From positions 43,864-107,863 of the forward strand of contig NZ_LUKY01000031.1 in the NCBI RefSeq assembly GCF_001881495.1: a stretch of DNA of 64,000 nt. Direction: 5' to 3'. Source of the DNA: Candidatus Rickettsiella isopodorum. Lineage in GTDB: Bacteria; Pseudomonadota; Gammaproteobacteria; Diplorickettsiales; Diplorickettsiaceae. Positions 63,292-64,000 of this stretch are shown here, one piece after another. The translations under genes and the position numbers were made by a program. The notes beneath the pieces are model-generated. The model was not told the origin of the DNA and made no database searches. It was given only the letters and a program-made list of their open reading frames with translations. Positions within the stretch are counted from its first letter, which is position 1. Every line of letters begins with the position of its first letter.

Positions 63292-64000
63292 GTGAAAAAA
63301 ATTGCGATTATTGGTGGCGGTGCTGCCGGCAGTGCTGCTGCCTGGATTTTAAATAAAAAATATGATGTCACACTTTATGAAGCAGGTTCTTATCTGGGTG
63401 GGCATGCTTATACGCATGAATTAACGATTGATGGTGAAAAGATATCAGTTGATATGGGTGTTGAATATTACCATGAGCGTTTATCGCCAAATTTTTCAGC
63501 GTTATTGAAATACTTTAATCTTGAAAGCTATATCGCACCACTTTCGTTTAGAGCATTTAATCCTCTCGAACCTAATACCGATTACTGGAGTAATAATCAT
63601 TGTGGCGGAAAGCTCAAAAGTAAATTGTATGATGAAATGAATCGTTTTCACTTAGACATGATTGAAGTCATAAACGATAAGCAATCTAAAGAAATGAGTA
63701 TGAAAGATTTTTTAGATAGTCGAGGATATTCCAATGAATTTAGAGAAAAAGCATTATTGGCGTTAATGAGTACTTTTTCAGGGTGTAAGAAAGTATCGCT
63801 TGATTATTCATTAACCTATTTTGCTTTATCTTTTAATATGAATTTACTTTCTTTTTTTACGCCTTCCCACTGGCGGAAGCTAAAAGGTGGAATTCACGTT
63901 TATTTAAAAAATATTCAGCAAAGCCTGAAGGGGAAAGTTTTCCTAAATACTAAAGTGACTTCAGTTGAAAAAATGCCGAACGGTATCAAGGTTACGCTAG
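63292..64000 (+). CDS. FAD-dependent oxidoreductase (amine oxidase/desaturase-like), partial
   Basis: GTG start at 63292 with AAAGGA 9 bases upstream; 236 codons are open to the window edge. The N-terminus is a dinucleotide-binding fold IIGGGAAGSAAAWIL followed by ~20 residues later YEAGSYLGGHAYT, the GG motif of the amine-oxidase/phytoene-desaturase superfamily; a later KLKGGIHVYLKNI segment and VTSVEK also fit. It probably oxidises or desaturates the polyketide, because it follows the AT gene in the same direction. The exact substrate cannot be told. The C-terminus is outside the window. Confidence 0.8.
   Translation, partial: MKKIAIIGGGAAGSAAAWILNKKYDVTLYEAGSYLGGHAYTHELTIDGEKISVDMGVEYYHERLSPNFSALLKYFNLESYIAPLSFRAFNPLEPNTDYWSNNHCGGKLKSKLYDEMNRFHLDMIEVINDKQSKEMSMKDFLDSRGYSNEFREKALLALMSTFSGCKKVSLDYSLTYFALSFNMNLLSFFTPSHWRKLKGGIHVYLKNIQQSLKGKVFLNTKVTSVEKMPNGIKVTL

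Noticed and set aside
1..64000. CRISPR arrays, rRNA, complete tRNA genes, transposases
   Set aside because: No regular spaced repeats, no rRNA or full tRNA cloverleaf and no transposase-like protein was recognised by reading; a tool search could still find diverged ones.

Overview
The window is AT-rich chromosomal DNA, apparently from an intracellular gammaproteobacterium of the order Legionellales. The Coxiellaceae/Diplorickettsiaceae side (Rickettsiella- or Diplorickettsia-like) is my best guess. The reasons are the Legionellales-type core genes (RpoH followed by a small CBU_0585-like protein, HflD, FeoABC, a P-type T4SS), effector-like proteins with host-mimicking motifs, and two direct-repeat sites that resemble the PmrA box known from Coxiella and Legionella. 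The assignment is inference; there is no rRNA gene here.

Layout. 1-4300: two divergent effector-like genes, one a collagenase-like (M9) zinc-protease homologue with an FPPPP and a PIYA motif in its tail, separated by a 407-bp region with two PmrA-box-like repeats. 4310-9717: housekeeping genes (endonuclease III-like, DUF3579, CYTH, CBU_0585-like, rpoH, ispG, L,D-transpeptidase). 9799-13440: an astacin-like protease with membrane segments and a duplicated membrane protein. 13355-20024: Mth938-like protein, recJ, a small exported protein, dusA and a Fur-box-preceded feoABC operon. 20173-24932: murE-murF-mraY-hflD. 25056-29809: an unknown small protein, a saccharopine-dehydrogenase-like protein, a tandem-repeat effector-like protein and a copper P-type ATPase. 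30203-38072: a compact P-type T4SS operon (small ORF, virB11-B2-B3-B4-B6-B8-B9-B10; no virB1, B5, B7 or D4 seen). It is followed by two exported lipid-attacking enzymes, a sphingomyelinase and a GDSL lipase.

41230-64000 is the most remarkable part: a trans-AT polyketide synthase/NRPS locus. It begins next to a fragment resembling the 3' half of a tRNA, then has an Sfp-type phosphopantetheinyl transferase, three megasynthase genes on the minus strand and, divergently, a fourth megasynthase, a free-standing acyltransferase and an FAD-dependent oxidoreductase that runs off the right edge. Read from motifs, the architectures are: PKS-A (50416-56853) KR-ACP-KS-KR-ACP-KS; PKS-B (47657-50416) KS-ACP-TE; PKS-C (42076-47664) C-A-PCP-KS-DH; PKS-D (57135-62396) KR-cMT-ACP-KS-DH. 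No module has an integrated AT. The adenylation domain has a glycine-like specificity code. Several modules are split between proteins exactly between DH and KR, so the proteins probably work in the order C, D, A, B, which is not the gene order. The likely product is an acyl-glycine-derived polyketide with alkene units and one alpha-methyl branch, released by the TE of PKS-B. PKS-containing loci seem rare in this bacterial group; as I recall, the published Rickettsiella viridis genome was reported to lack PKS genes.

A dispersed, ~125-bp repeat with short inverted ends (TATACTC/GAGTATA) occurs in intergenic regions across the window: three full-length and three partial or remnant copies, including one in the divergent PKS promoter region.
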